Assembly (NCBI RefSeq): GCF_003627755.1
Contig: NZ_CP032694.1
Coordinates: 4,336,501-4,400,500, forward strand
DNA: 64,000 nucleotides
Direction of reading: 5' to 3'
Origin: Rhizobium jaguaris
GTDB lineage: Bacteria > Pseudomonadota > Alphaproteobacteria > Rhizobiales > Rhizobiaceae
The notes beneath the pieces were generated by a model, which was not told the origin of the DNA, did not search any database, and worked only from the letters and a program-made list of their open reading frames with translations. Positions 1 to 8,279 of this stretch are shown here, in pieces; the stretch's first letter is position 1, and every line of letters begins with the position of its first letter. A program made the position numbers and the translations under genes.

Positions 1-196
1 TGTTGGAATTGAAGATCACCTTGACATAGTTGGCGATCGTCGGCGCGTCGGGTAGCCAATGCGGCGGCACGGTGTAGAGCTCTGGCAGCGCCTTGATCGA
101 CGACAGCGCCATCCAGGCGAAAGGGAAGAGGCAGACCAGCACGAGCACGATCGACGCGACGGCGATGATGATGGTCGCAGGCACGCTTCTGTTCAT
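1..196 (-). CDS. Carbohydrate ABC transporter permease, MalG type (partial, 3' end outside window)
   Basis: Only the first 65 codons are inside the window. The start is an ATG at 196, overlapping the stop of the upstream permease (ATGA arrangement), which is the usual MalF-MalG coupling. The visible protein begins MNRSVPATIIIAVASIVLVL, one hydrophobic N-terminal membrane segment, followed by a periplasmic stretch with WMALSSIK and LPELYTVPPHWLP. The SSIK...P.WLP pattern is typical of the second, MalG-type inner-membrane permease of CUT1 sugar importers. It should pair with the permease at 193-1050 and the SBP at 1395-2615. The EAA loop lies beyond the window edge. Confidence 0.85.
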   Translation of the reverse strand, partial: MNRSVPATIIIAVASIVLVLVCLFPFAWMALSSIKALPELYTVPPHWLPDAPTIANYVKVIFNSN

Positions 197-1050
197 CGCG
201 CTTCCCTCGCCGACATCGCCTGCATTTTCAGGTAGATCGCGACAATGATCGCCGCCACCACGAAGAAGATCACCGACAGCGCGGCCGCCTGATTGAACTG
301 AAAGCTCTCAAAGGCGAGCTTGAAGATCTGAATCGGCGTGATCAGCGTCCGATTGGCCGGGCCGCCGCCGGTGATCGCATAAATGATGGTGATGGAATTC
401 AGCCCCCAGATCACCAAGAGCAGCGTAACCGCCGTGATCACCGGCCAGACCTGCGGCAGCGTCACGAAACGGACTTCCTGCCAGAAGTTGGCGCCGTCGA
501 GTTTGGCCGCCTCATAAAGATCGGCGGGAATGGCTTGCAGACCGGCCAGCACCATGATGGCAACGAAGGGAAAGAGCTTCCAGACGTTGATGGCGATCAG
601 CACCGGCATCACCGTATCGCGATTTGTGAGCCAGCTAATGGGTGCCGGAATGACGCCCGAGCCGGTCAGCATATAATTGATGATGCCGAACTCCGTGTGG
701 AACATCCAGGCCCAGGTGGTGGCTGCGACGATGCCGGGCACGACCCAGGGGATGAGGGTGATGGAGCGCAGCAGGCTGCGGCCGGTGAATTCCAGATTGA
801 GCAGGATCGCCGCCGCGGTGCCGAGCACGACCTGGAAGACGATCGAACCGCCGACGAAATAGATGAGATTGATGAAAGCCTGCGTCGTGACCGCGGGCCG
901 CAGCACATTGGCGTAATTCTTGATCGTCAGGGCGCCCTTGGCATCGGTGGCGCTGAGATAGCCGGTATAGAACACCGGATAGGCGATCAGCATCGCCAAC
1001 ACGATCATCGCCGGCAGTATGAAAAGAAGTCCCGTCGATTGACGGCCCAT
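193..1050 (-). CDS. Carbohydrate ABC transporter permease, MalF type
   Basis: This 285-residue polytopic inner-membrane protein belongs to the binding-protein-dependent permease family. It begins MGRQSTGLLFILPAMIVLAM, has about six membrane segments, and carries the EAA loop EAAKLDGANFWQEVRFVTLP near residues 183-202, which docks on the ATPase. It is the first permease of a CUT1 importer whose SBP gene lies just upstream (1395-2615) and whose second permease overlaps its stop. No ATPase gene is visible for this system, so the ATPase is either beyond the left edge or shared. Linkage to mannonate and galactonate dehydratases points to a uronate, aldonate or related oligosaccharide substrate. 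That is inference from context. Confidence 0.92.
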   Translation of the reverse strand: MGRQSTGLLFILPAMIVLAMLIAYPVFYTGYLSATDAKGALTIKNYANVLRPAVTTQAFINLIYFVGGSIVFQVVLGTAAAILLNLEFTGRSLLRSITLIPWVVPGIVAATTWAWMFHTEFGIINYMLTGSGVIPAPISWLTNRDTVMPVLIAINVWKLFPFVAIMVLAGLQAIPADLYEAAKLDGANFWQEVRFVTLPQVWPVITAVTLLLVIWGLNSITIIYAITGGGPANRTLITPIQIFKLAFESFQFNQAAALSVIFFVVAAIIVAIYLKMQAMSAREAR

Positions 1051-1167
1051 GGGTCAGCCTTTCTGGTGAACTGGGTGCCGGCTCCGAGGCTTCGGGGCCC
1101 TGCTTTGCTCGAACGAGGTGGGTGTCTCGGCGGCTAGTCAGGCAAGTTTGGCAATGCCGCAAGCCTG

Positions 1168-1312
1168 TGCCTGGCCCCTCACTCCAGCCCTCACCCCGCG
1201 ATGCGGGAAGAGGGAGGTTTACCGCGCCAGATCAAAGCACTAACGCGCTGCAAACGCGGATTAGTCCCGTCTCCCCGCATTGCGGGGAGAGGGTGAGGGT
1301 GAGGGGCCATGC
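1168..1312. repeat. Palindromic intergenic repeat (RIME-like), copy 1
   Basis: Two related hairpin modules face each other. The left starts TGGCCCCTCACTCCAGCCCT with a CCCGCGATGCGGG hairpin. The right has CTCCCCGCATTGCGGGGAG followed by GGTGAGGGGCCA. The outer ends are inverted copies (TGGCCCCTCAC / GTGAGGGGCCA). The element lies between the SBP and permease genes of one operon. Such hairpins can stabilise upstream mRNA so that SBP exceeds permease; that role is inference. The same modules recur near 8.2, 17.4 and 41.4 kb. They resemble rhizobial intergenic mosaic elements. Confidence 0.8.
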
Positions 1313-1394
1313 AAAAAGCTGCGGCAATCGGAAACTCACCTGTCTTTCCCCATCACCAATACGCATCGTTGAAGTACTTCCGAACCGCCCACTC

Positions 1395-2615
1395 TCAGCT
1401 ATCCAGCAGCGCCTGGATTTCGTCATTGGCTTGGTCCATCGAGGCTTTCGGGTCCTGGTCGCCCGAAAGAACGCGTTGGACGCCATCGAACAGTGCCTGG
1501 CTGATCTGCACCCAATGCGGCGTGTTCGGAGACGGCCGGCCGTAGGGCAGGATCGCTGCGAACTGCTTCAGCATCGGATCCTGGAAGCGCGGCAGCTTGA
1601 GCGCCGAGACGCGGGCCGGGAAGGTGTCGGTGAAGAAGCCCTGATTGTCCGAAGTGTTCAGGAATTGCAGGAGCTTCTTGGCGTCATCCGGGTTCTTGGC
1701 GTCTTTCGGGATGACAAAGCTCCAGCCACCGATGACGCCGGCAGTCTGCTTGCCTTCCGGATGCGGCGTCGCCATGGCACCGAGATTGATCTTGGCGTTC
1801 GCCTGGCGGATCGGGGCAACGTCATACTGCCCGGTTTGATACATCGACACCTTGCCGGCGATGAAGAGCTGGCGGTTGGCAATGCCATCGTTTTGGAGCG
1901 TCGAATCCGGCGAATATTTATTCTTGTAGAAGTCGGTGTAGAACTTCACCGCCGCAATGGCTTCCGGCGAGTTGACCACGGCGGTCTTGCCGTCGGCGCT
2001 GATGACGTTGCCGCCATTCATCCAGATCAGCGGCAGCAGACGGGTGACGGTATTGCCGACTTCGCCGCCGCCGGTGATCGCCATGCCGAATTTGCCGCCG
2101 GTCGTCATTTTCTTGGCGGCGTCGGCCCATTGATCCCAGGTCTGCGGCGGGTTGGCCGGATCGAGCCCGGCAGCCTTGAAGTCATCGAGATTATACATCA
2201 CGCCGACGCATTCGATGCGATAGGGGATGCCATAGAGCTTGCTGTCATAGGTGTCGTAGTTGATGGCGGCCTTGTTGTAATCGTCCTTGTCCTGAATGAC
2301 GTCGTCGAGCGGCAATACGAGGTCCGACTGCGCATAGCCCTGCACCCAGGGATGCTGCACTTCAATGACGTCAGGTGCGGCGCCCGATTGCAGCGCGGTC
2401 AGGATGCGCTGCGGCAGGCCGTTGGAGGTGGTGATCTCAAGCTTGATGGTAATGCCTGGATTGGCCTTTTGGAAATCTGCGGCCAGTTTCTCGGCGCGCG
2501 GCTGCCCCCAGTTGGGCGTCCACCAGACGACTTCGCCGGCCATGGCCACGCTGCTCAAAAGCGACGCCGCCGAAAACGCGACAGCCGCGAAGGCCGCCAT
2601 TCTGTATTTGCTCAT
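1395..2615 (-). CDS. Sugar ABC transporter solute-binding protein
   Basis: A 406-residue periplasmic extracellular solute-binding protein family 1 member. The chosen ATG at 2615 is preceded by GAGGAGG at good spacing and opens directly with a Sec signal peptide (MSKYRMAAFAAVAFSAASLL, cleavage likely after SSVAMA). A start eight codons upstream is possible but has no comparable site. The mature protein opens with EVVWWTPNWGQPRAEKL, typical of CUT1 sugar binders. It follows the dehydratase gene 2681-3805 and precedes the two permeases, so it belongs to the same minus-strand operon. Substrate unknown. The enzymes suggest a hexuronate, aldonate or short uronide. Confidence 0.92.
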   Translation of the reverse strand: MSKYRMAAFAAVAFSAASLLSSVAMAGEVVWWTPNWGQPRAEKLAADFQKANPGITIKLEITTSNGLPQRILTALQSGAAPDVIEVQHPWVQGYAQSDLVLPLDDVIQDKDDYNKAAINYDTYDSKLYGIPYRIECVGVMYNLDDFKAAGLDPANPPQTWDQWADAAKKMTTGGKFGMAITGGGEVGNTVTRLLPLIWMNGGNVISADGKTAVVNSPEAIAAVKFYTDFYKNKYSPDSTLQNDGIANRQLFIAGKVSMYQTGQYDVAPIRQANAKINLGAMATPHPEGKQTAGVIGGWSFVIPKDAKNPDDAKKLLQFLNTSDNQGFFTDTFPARVSALKLPRFQDPMLKQFAAILPYGRPSPNTPHWVQISQALFDGVQRVLSGDQDPKASMDQANDEIQALLDS

Positions 2616-2680
2616 CGTCTCCTCCTCTATAGACGGCACGATCGCCGCCGTTTTTCCTCTGGCCAGACACTGGCTTTGCT

Positions 2681-3805
2681 CTATGAAGCGGCCCTCTCCC
2701 CTTCAAATGAGGCCACCTCCCGCGACCGCGCCGGGCCGAGCGCATCGGCGTTCATCGTCAGGGCCTTCATGAAACCGACCGTATAGGCATGGCCTGCATG
2801 CCAGGGCGCCGGACAATCCAGCGCCGGCACATGATCGGGCACCATGACGCCCTCAAACCCTTCGTCGCGCAGCACCCGGACGATCTCGGCCATGTCGACG
2901 TCTCCATCATCGACAAAGGTCTCGACATAGTGCGGGACCTTGCCGCGCACGTTGCGGAAATGCACATAGGCGATAGCGCCGGCGCGGGCGAAATGCCGCG
3001 TCGTGCTGTAAATGTCGCCCTCGGCCATCTCGGCGAGCGAGCCGATGCAGAATTCGAGCGCATTGGCCGTGCTTGGCGCGAGCGCCAGCAGCCGTTCATA
3101 TTTGGCGTGACTGTTGACGAGACGCGCCGTACCGCGCAACCGCTCCACCGGTGGATCGTCGGGATGGGCGGCAAGCCGCACATTGGCCTTCTCGGCAACC
3201 GGCACCAATTCCTTCAGGAACCAGGCGAACCGTGCCCAAAGCTCCGGCTCGCTGACCGTCACCGGCGCCACACCGGGGATTGCCGGACGATAGCGCATGT
3301 TCATGACCATGCCGTCCGGAAGCGGGCTTTGCGCATCGAATTCGTCCGCATCGAAGACGGCGGTCATGGCACCACCGCGGGCGATGCGCTTCTGTTGCCA
3401 GCCCCAGACGCCGGCGAGCGAAAAATTGTAGCCGATGACGGGAATGCCGGCCCGACCGGCATCGCGCACCAGCTGTTTCAACCCATCCATCTGCTCAAAT
3501 TTCTTCGGCCCGTCGAGCAGGATATCCGACCAGAAATTCGGCGAGATGTTTTCCATCGCCGCGACCTTGAGGCCGTGGCGGGCGCACATCGCGACAATGT
3601 CGGACATGCGCTCATAGCTCCAACGCAGCGCGTCGATGCACTCGCCGTTGATCGGCCCGACGCCCTCGCGATAGGGATCGCCTTCCGAATTGCGGGCATA
3701 ATCGGTGAGATGCACCACAACGTCACCAACCCCGAGCTGGGCGGCATAACGCGCACCCTCCTCGGTCAACCGATCGCCGCTGAGTGTCAGACCCACCCTC
3801 ACCAC
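2681..3805 (-). CDS. uxuA: Mannonate dehydratase (UxuA family)
   Basis: A 374-residue TIM-barrel protein resembling mannonate dehydratase, which converts D-mannonate to 2-keto-3-deoxy-D-gluconate in glucuronate breakdown. Family-like landmarks are AHPDDPP (213-219), CIGS (253-256), VHFRNVRG (281-288) and ETFVDDGDVDM (295-305), which carry the expected Mn-binding Cys/His/Asp region. The start is GTG at 3805, preceded by GGGAGGAC; an adjacent in-frame GTG is also possible. It sits between the galactonate-dehydratase-like gene and the SBP gene in one minus-strand operon. Its upstream gap holds a palindrome (3843-3856). Exact substrate within the family is not proven by sequence alone. Confidence 0.85.
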   Translation of the reverse strand: MVRVGLTLSGDRLTEEGARYAAQLGVGDVVVHLTDYARNSEGDPYREGVGPINGECIDALRWSYERMSDIVAMCARHGLKVAAMENISPNFWSDILLDGPKKFEQMDGLKQLVRDAGRAGIPVIGYNFSLAGVWGWQQKRIARGGAMTAVFDADEFDAQSPLPDGMVMNMRYRPAIPGVAPVTVSEPELWARFAWFLKELVPVAEKANVRLAAHPDDPPVERLRGTARLVNSHAKYERLLALAPSTANALEFCIGSLAEMAEGDIYSTTRHFARAGAIAYVHFRNVRGKVPHYVETFVDDGDVDMAEIVRVLRDEGFEGVMVPDHVPALDCPAPWHAGHAYTVGFMKALTMNADALGPARSREVASFEGERAAS

Positions 3806-3842
3806 GTCCTCCCAAGACGATGCTGGTATTCCCGACCAACTA

Positions 3843-3856
3843 GTTCAAATTTGAAA
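3843..3856. promoter_or_regulatory. Palindrome upstream of the mannonate dehydratase gene
   Basis: TTCAAATTTGAA at 3844-3855 is a perfect 12-bp palindrome inside GTTCAAATTTGAAA, in the 112-bp gap between the enolase gene and the GTG start at 3805. The half-site GTTCAA also occurs in the divergent promoter region at 5988-6006. This makes a common regulator, possibly the local IclR protein, a reasonable guess. Binding is not shown. Confidence 0.45.
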
Positions 3857-3917
3857 CTCGTCAATTCTTTAGTAAACTTGCGACAAGAGCGGTTCACTGT
3901 CAATTCCCTGGCGTGGC

Positions 3918-5096
3918 TCACGTCTTCGGCGCATTCGAAAGTGTTGCCGCACCGGTCGCGACACCGCTGGTGTTCATGCTGCCGTCGAAGAGCGGCACGT
4001 TGTAGGGCGCGTAAGGATAACGCGCACAAGCCTCCTCGATCAGCTCGACGCCGAGGCCGGGCGCGGTCGGCGCGAGAATGGCGCCATCCTCGAATTGCAG
4101 CGTTTCGTTGACCAGCTCCTTTCGCCAGGGCACATCGACCGACACCGTCTCGAAGATCGAGAAATTCGGCACCGCCACCGACATATGCAGCGTCATGGCA
4201 TTCATGACCGGGCCGACCGGATTGTGCGGCGCGACAGGGATGAGATGATGATGCGCCATATGCGAAATTCGCTTGGTCTCGCCCATGCCGCCGGCATGCG
4301 AAACGTCGGGCTGCAAGATGTCGATGGCTTTCTTGTTCAGGGCTTCCAGGAATTTGCCCGGCTCGAACCAGCGCTCGCCGGCGGCGATCGGCACGGGGCT
4401 GTGGGCACGGACGTCGACCAGCGCATCGATGCTTTCCGGCGGTGTCGGCTCTTCGATCCATCTAAGGTCGTAGGGCGCCAATTCCCGGCACATGGCGATC
4501 GCGGTCGGCACGTTGAGCCGACCATGCACGTCGAGCATCAGATCGACGTCGGGGCCGACGGCATCTCGAACGGCTGCGACGATATCGATGGTCTGGCGGC
4601 GCTGCTTGCGGTCCATTTCGAGGTCGGCGACATCGAACGGGTCCCATTTCAGCGCCCTGTAGCCCATGGCGACCGCCTTGCGTGCATTCTCGGCATATTG
4701 ATCCGGCGTTGTCGCGCCGAAAAACCAATGGTTGGCGTAGCATTGCACGCGATCGCGATATTTGCCGCCCAGCAGCTCAAACACCGGCACACCGAGCGCC
4801 TTGCCCTTGATGTCGAGCAATGCCGCCTCAGTGGCGCCGAGCGCCGTGCGAAACACGGCCCCCGTACGCCAATAGGAGTCGCGATGCAGTTGCTCGATGA
4901 TCGCATCGACCGCGAAGGGATCGCGGCCGATCAGCACGCGTTCCAACTCCTCCAGTGCCGAGACGACCGTCTTTGTCTTCCATTCGAGCGTCGCTTCGCC
5001 CACACCTTCATAGCCCTCGTCGGTGTAAAGCTTGACGAAGACGAAATTGGTGCGCGAGACGTTGGCGACGAAGACCTTCTGTGCCGTGATTTTCAT
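3918..5096 (-). CDS. Enolase-superfamily dehydratase, D-galactonate dehydratase-like
   Basis: A 392-residue mandelate racemase/muconate lactonizing enzyme family protein. The ATG at 5096 (MKITAQKVF) is preceded by GGGAGGAGCC and matches the family N-terminus. Metal ligands appear at Asp189 (LMLDVHGR), Glu215 (WIEEP) and Glu241 (AGERWF). His191 in the D-x-H motif and His291 in APHNPVGP fit the acid-base residues of the galactonate/mannonate dehydratase group. DVSHAGGMGET (264-274) is also DgoD-like. The expected reaction is dehydration of an aldonate or sugar acid to a 2-keto-3-deoxy acid. It shares an operon with a mannonate dehydratase and an RraA-like aldolase. Several enolase subfamilies share this motif set, so the substrate is uncertain. 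Confidence 0.82.
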   Translation of the reverse strand: MKITAQKVFVANVSRTNFVFVKLYTDEGYEGVGEATLEWKTKTVVSALEELERVLIGRDPFAVDAIIEQLHRDSYWRTGAVFRTALGATEAALLDIKGKALGVPVFELLGGKYRDRVQCYANHWFFGATTPDQYAENARKAVAMGYRALKWDPFDVADLEMDRKQRRQTIDIVAAVRDAVGPDVDLMLDVHGRLNVPTAIAMCRELAPYDLRWIEEPTPPESIDALVDVRAHSPVPIAAGERWFEPGKFLEALNKKAIDILQPDVSHAGGMGETKRISHMAHHHLIPVAPHNPVGPVMNAMTLHMSVAVPNFSIFETVSVDVPWRKELVNETLQFEDGAILAPTAPGLGVELIEEACARYPYAPYNVPLFDGSMNTSGVATGAATLSNAPKT

Positions 5097-5109
5097 GGCT
5101 CCTCCCCAT

Positions 5110-5129
5110 ACGCAAGCAAGGGCTTGCGT
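5110..5129. promoter_or_regulatory. Inverted repeat just upstream of the galactonate dehydratase-like gene
   Basis: ACGCAAGC and GCTTGCGT form a perfect 8-bp inverted repeat with a 4-base spacer, 14 bases upstream of the ATG at 5096. It overlaps the expected 5' leader, so it could be an operator or an RNA stem near the ribosome site. No test of either was possible. Confidence 0.4.
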
Positions 5130-5152
5130 TGATGTCATGCTGTTTTCGCCTC

Positions 5153-5202
5153 AGAGCGGGATGCCGAAAACTGTGCGCGGTTTTCGGGCGACATCCCGCT
5201 CT
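5153..5202. repeat. Long imperfect hairpin between aldolase and dehydratase genes
   Basis: AGAGCGGGATG at 5153-5163 pairs with CATCCCGCTCT at 5192-5202, and CCGAAAA inside pairs with TTTTCGG. The result is a stem of about 18 bp, followed on the plus strand by AACTTTTT. It lies between two same-strand genes of one operon. It looks like a dispersed palindromic unit and may act as an attenuator or mRNA stabiliser. Confidence 0.6.
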
Positions 5203-5213
5203 AACTTTTTGAT

Positions 5214-5909
5214 TTAGAGACGGCCGTATTTGGCATAGACATCGGCGACATCGCCGCCGGCGCGGATCTCGTTGCGGGAGCGATTTTCGATGGCGATCAT
5301 TTCTTCGGCACGTGCCAGCACTGCGTCGACCTTATCGGCCGGGATGACAACCACGCCGTCCATGTCGCCGAACAACCAGTCGCCAGGGTTGACGCGGATC
5401 TGCGCGGTCAGCGTGCCGGTGACCGCAATCGGCACTTCGATGCCGCTGATGCGCGTGCGCGTGCGCGACTCGATCGGCGAGAGATAGCGGGTAAAGACCG
5501 GCCAATCCTCCATGCCGATCAGGATATTGCCGTCGCGAATGCCGCCGTCGACCACGATGCCGGTGGCGCCGCGGCTCTTCGAGCCCGTGCTCATCAGCTC
5601 GCCCCAATGGCCGGAATGACGTTCGCCTGCGCCCGCGATCAGCACCACGCAGCCCGGATACATCTTGCGGAAGAAGGTGAAGGTCTTCACTTCCTCGATA
5701 TCGTATTCCTCGTCGGTGCGCACGTCGGCGCTGACCTTGACGGTGAAAGCCGGGCCGGCAATGCGCATCGAGCGGTCGAGCCCCCGAATGCCGAGGTCCA
5801 TGCACTGATTGGGCAGGCCCATCTCGTCGAGAATGTCGTAGACCGCCGCGGTATAGAGCTTTTTGAAACGCGCGGCTTTGTCGGCAATCGCGGCCGTATC
5901 TCTTTCCAT
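5214..5909 (-). CDS. RraA family protein (4-hydroxy-4-methyl-2-oxoglutarate aldolase-like)
   Basis: A 231-residue member of the RraA/HMG aldolase fold. The start at 5909 has GAGGAGGAAAATCACG upstream. Family marks are GPAFTVKV (52-59), GCVVLIAGAGERHSGHWGEL, with the aldolase-type Gly/Glu loop, and ATGIVVDGGIRD (about residues 115-126), where the Arg-Asp pair binds substrate and divalent metal. The family cleaves or decarboxylates 2-oxo acids such as HMG or oxaloacetate; many operon-borne copies process sugar-acid products. It is the promoter-proximal gene of the dehydratase/transporter operon, divergent from an IclR regulator. Its exact role here is inference. Confidence 0.85.
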   Translation of the reverse strand: MERDTAAIADKAARFKKLYTAAVYDILDEMGLPNQCMDLGIRGLDRSMRIAGPAFTVKVSADVRTDEEYDIEEVKTFTFFRKMYPGCVVLIAGAGERHSGHWGELMSTGSKSRGATGIVVDGGIRDGNILIGMEDWPVFTRYLSPIESRTRTRISGIEVPIAVTGTLTAQIRVNPGDWLFGDMDGVVVIPADKVDAVLARAEEMIAIENRSRNEIRAGGDVADVYAKYGRL

Positions 5910-5987
5910 CGTGATTTTCCTCCTCGCATGGAACGGACTCTGACGGCGCCGCTCCCGGATAAAACGATCAGGTCGACTTATCCATAT

Positions 5988-6006
5988 TTGAACTTCCTCT
6001 GTTCAA
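5988..6006. promoter_or_regulatory. Candidate operator in the aldolase-IclR divergent promoter region
   Basis: TTGAAC and GTTCAA flank a 7-base spacer in the 154-bp gap between divergent genes starting at 5909 (minus) and 6064 (plus). The position suits a regulator controlling both directions. A related palindrome occurs before uxuA at 3843-3856. Confidence 0.5.
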
Positions 6007-6063
6007 TAATGCATGGTAATGGGATGACCAAAGAAATGTCAACGCCTGCGAGATCAAGTTTGA

Positions 6064-6849
6064 ATGATTGATGATACGAATGAAACGGCAGGGTCGAAGC
6101 ACACGATACCGGTCATTGACCGCATGATGGATGTGCTCGGCCAGCTCGAACGGCGATCGAACGGCGCAACGATCCGCGAGCTGACGGCGCAACTCTCCCT
6201 GCCGCGCACGACGATCTACCGTATCCTCAACACGCTGCAGGGCCACGACATGGTGCGCCGTGACGACAATGGCAGCTACACGCTTGGCCGACGACTGCTA
6301 ACGCTCGCCTCGCATGTTGTCGCCAGCGTCAGCGACATCGATATCGCCGCCATCGGCCAGCCTTTCCTCGACCGGCTTTCGGCCGAGCTCGGCGAAGGCA
6401 GCAAGCTTTCGGTGATCGACCAGGACGGCATATTGGTGGTGGCAGCCTCGCAGGGGCGACGCGAATATGCACTGACCGTAGCCCCCGGCCAACGTATGCC
6501 GATCCATGCCGGCGCGGCCAGCAAGCTGCTGTTGGCGCATCTGCCGGCGGACGAGCTGGCCATCTGGCTGGCCAAGCCGCTGATCGGCTACACGCCGAAA
6601 TCGATCACCGATCCGAAGCGGCTGGCAAGCGAGCTTGTCCGCATCAAACGTCTCGGCTGGGCACAGGATCGCGGCGAAAACGCCCCGAGCATCCACGCCT
6701 TTGCCGCCCCGGTCTTCACCAAGACGGGACGGCTGGCGGCAGCGATCAGCGTGCCGTTCCTGGCGGGGGCCGAACCGAGCCGCATGGAGGAAATCCGAAT
6801 TGCTGCCATCGACGCAGCGCGGGCGATGAGCGAGGCCATGCCGGTCTAA
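6064..6849 (+). CDS. IclR family transcriptional regulator
   Basis: A 261-residue protein with an N-terminal winged helix-turn-helix (residues about 16-80: VIDRMMDVLGQL, TIRELTAQLSLPRTTIYRIL) and a C-terminal effector-binding domain (about 90-255, with the IclR-typical GQRMPIHAGAASKLLLAHLP). IclR proteins usually bind a small acid and act as repressors or activators of an adjacent catabolic operon. This one is divergent from the aldolase/dehydratase/transporter operon and is followed by a second enolase-superfamily gene. It probably senses a sugar acid or 2-keto-3-deoxy intermediate. The ATG at 6064 has only a weak ribosome site; the frame and homology leave little doubt. Confidence 0.93.
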   Translation: MIDDTNETAGSKHTIPVIDRMMDVLGQLERRSNGATIRELTAQLSLPRTTIYRILNTLQGHDMVRRDDNGSYTLGRRLLTLASHVVASVSDIDIAAIGQPFLDRLSAELGEGSKLSVIDQDGILVVAASQGRREYALTVAPGQRMPIHAGAASKLLLAHLPADELAIWLAKPLIGYTPKSITDPKRLASELVRIKRLGWAQDRGENAPSIHAFAAPVFTKTGRLAAAISVPFLAGAEPSRMEEIRIAAIDAARAMSEAMPV

Positions 6850-6862
6850 CAGCTACCAGCGC

Positions 6863-6906
6863 GTGATCCCAAAAACCGTGAAGCGATTTTTGGATCAGAT
6901 CATGCG
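6863..6906. repeat. Dispersed palindrome (GATCC-AAAAA...TTTTT-GGATC type), copy 1
   Basis: GCGTGATCCCAAAAACCG and CGATTTTTGGATCAGATCAT form an interrupted inverted repeat between the iclR stop and the next start. A related unit occurs at 28996-29046. It lies inside a probable two-gene transcript. Confidence 0.6.
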
Positions 6907-6928
6907 CCAAGACGAAACAGGAGGAGCA

Positions 6929-8125
6929 ATGAAAATCGTCGACGTCAAATGCGCCATCATCGGCAAGAGCCCGATCGTGCGGATCGTCACCGATAAAGGC
7001 ATTTCCGGCTACGGCCAGGCAGAGACCTGGAAGCCCTATCTGAAACCGCACATTCTCGCCTTTCGCGACGCGCTGATCGGCGAAGACCCGACGAATGTCG
7101 AACGCTGCGTGCTGAAGATCCGCCAGCGTGGCGGCTTTAAACCTTGGGGTTCGGCGGTCAGCGTCATCGAAATGGCGCTCTGGGATATCGCCGGCAAGGC
7201 GGCAGGCGTCGCCGTCCACAAGCTGCTCGGCGGCCGAGTGCGCGACCGCGTCCGCGTCTATAACGGCTCCATCCGCTTCCCGCTCGCCGGCCACCGCCCG
7301 GAAGACCTCGCGGACGATCTCAAGAAGATGATGGCCTTGCCTGAGGGTTTCACCATCATCAAACAACCGATCGGCTTTCATTCGCCGATGAAACGCGAGA
7401 TTCCGAATTTTTACTACGGCGAACCGAACGCCAGCCCCTTCCACGGTGCGCTCGACCGCGGCCCGATCACGGAGAAAGGCTTGCGTCATTTCGTCGATTG
7501 CGTCGCCGCCATGAAAGAGGTCGCCGGCGACACGATCGGTCTGGCGCTAGATTGCGGCCCCGGCTGGATGCTGCCCGACGCCATCCGGTTGGCCCGCATG
7601 CTGGAGCCTTACAATCTGCTCTGGATCGAAGACCTCTTGACCGGCGACTATACGCCCTGGGTCAACGCCGGAGTCTACCGCGAACTGACCCGCGTCAGCA
7701 CCACGCCGATCCACACCGGCGAGCAGATTTATCTGCGCCAGAACTTCAAGGAGCTGATCGAAACCCAGGCCGTCAACGTGCTCGGCCCCGATCCGGCCGA
7801 CGTCGGCGGCATCGCCGAGCTCAAATGGATCGCCGAATATGCCGACCTGCATTCGATCCTGTTCGCGCCGCATGGCACCGCCAACGGCCTGCTCGGATTG
7901 GCCGCCTTGATACAGGTTTCGGCCACGCTTCCCGCCAACTTCATCGCCTTCGAATATACGACCGGCGATCCCGACTGGTGGTACGACATCGTCGAAGGAC
8001 TGCCGGAGGTGATCGTCAAGAACGGCTTCATCGATGTCATCGATCGCCCCGGCATGGGCGTCGATCTCATCCCGGAAAAAGCCAAGCGCTATCTCGCCGA
8101 GGACGATCGCGACTTTTTCGCCTGA
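6929..8125 (+). CDS. Enolase-superfamily (mandelate racemase/MLE) enzyme
   Basis: A 398-residue protein. The ATG at 6929 is preceded by AGGAGGAGCA and the protein starts MKIVDVKCAII, as expected for the family. Metal ligands can be read at Asp208 (LALDCGPGW), Glu234 (LLWIED) and Glu265 (IHTGEQ). His315 (FAPHGTANG) is the likely catalytic base, and Lys145 lies in TIIKQP. Members racemise or dehydrate carboxylate sugars through an enolate intermediate. It follows the IclR gene by 79 bp on the same strand, so the two are probably co-transcribed and act on the same class of sugar acids as the divergent operon. The substrate is not identified. Confidence 0.87.
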   Translation: MKIVDVKCAIIGKSPIVRIVTDKGISGYGQAETWKPYLKPHILAFRDALIGEDPTNVERCVLKIRQRGGFKPWGSAVSVIEMALWDIAGKAAGVAVHKLLGGRVRDRVRVYNGSIRFPLAGHRPEDLADDLKKMMALPEGFTIIKQPIGFHSPMKREIPNFYYGEPNASPFHGALDRGPITEKGLRHFVDCVAAMKEVAGDTIGLALDCGPGWMLPDAIRLARMLEPYNLLWIEDLLTGDYTPWVNAGVYRELTRVSTTPIHTGEQIYLRQNFKELIETQAVNVLGPDPADVGGIAELKWIAEYADLHSILFAPHGTANGLLGLAALIQVSATLPANFIAFEYTTGDPDWWYDIVEGLPEVIVKNGFIDVIDRPGMGVDLIPEKAKRYLAEDDRDFFA

Positions 8126-8175
8126 TTTTCAGCCCTGCTCACAACGGGAAGGCCGAGCGCGCTAAGCACGATAAG

Positions 8176-8224
8176 CTCCCTCTCCCCGCTTGCGGGGAGA
8201 GGGTTGGGGTGAGGGGCCAGGCGA
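8176..8224. repeat. Palindromic intergenic repeat (RIME-like), single module
   Basis: CTCCCCGCTTGCGGGGAG makes a strong hairpin, followed by GGTGAGGGGCCAGGCG. It is the same module as the right half of the 1168-1312 element and lies between convergent genes ending at 8125 and 8280. It could serve as a bidirectional terminator. Confidence 0.75.
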
Positions 8225-8279
8225 GGAGTTCCGACAAACCGGAAATCGCCTGACCAGCACCTATATAGCTAGCTATCGA

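Noticed and set aside
1168..1312. CRISPR-like array, because similar hairpins recur across the window
   Set aside because: Copies are dispersed over 40 kb, singly or in inverted pairs, with no regular spacers and no cas genes.
2681..5909. Assigning the operon firmly to glucuronate or galacturonate use
   Set aside because: No isomerase (UxaC), reductase or KDG kinase is present in the window, so the pathway cannot be fixed beyond sugar-acid dehydration.
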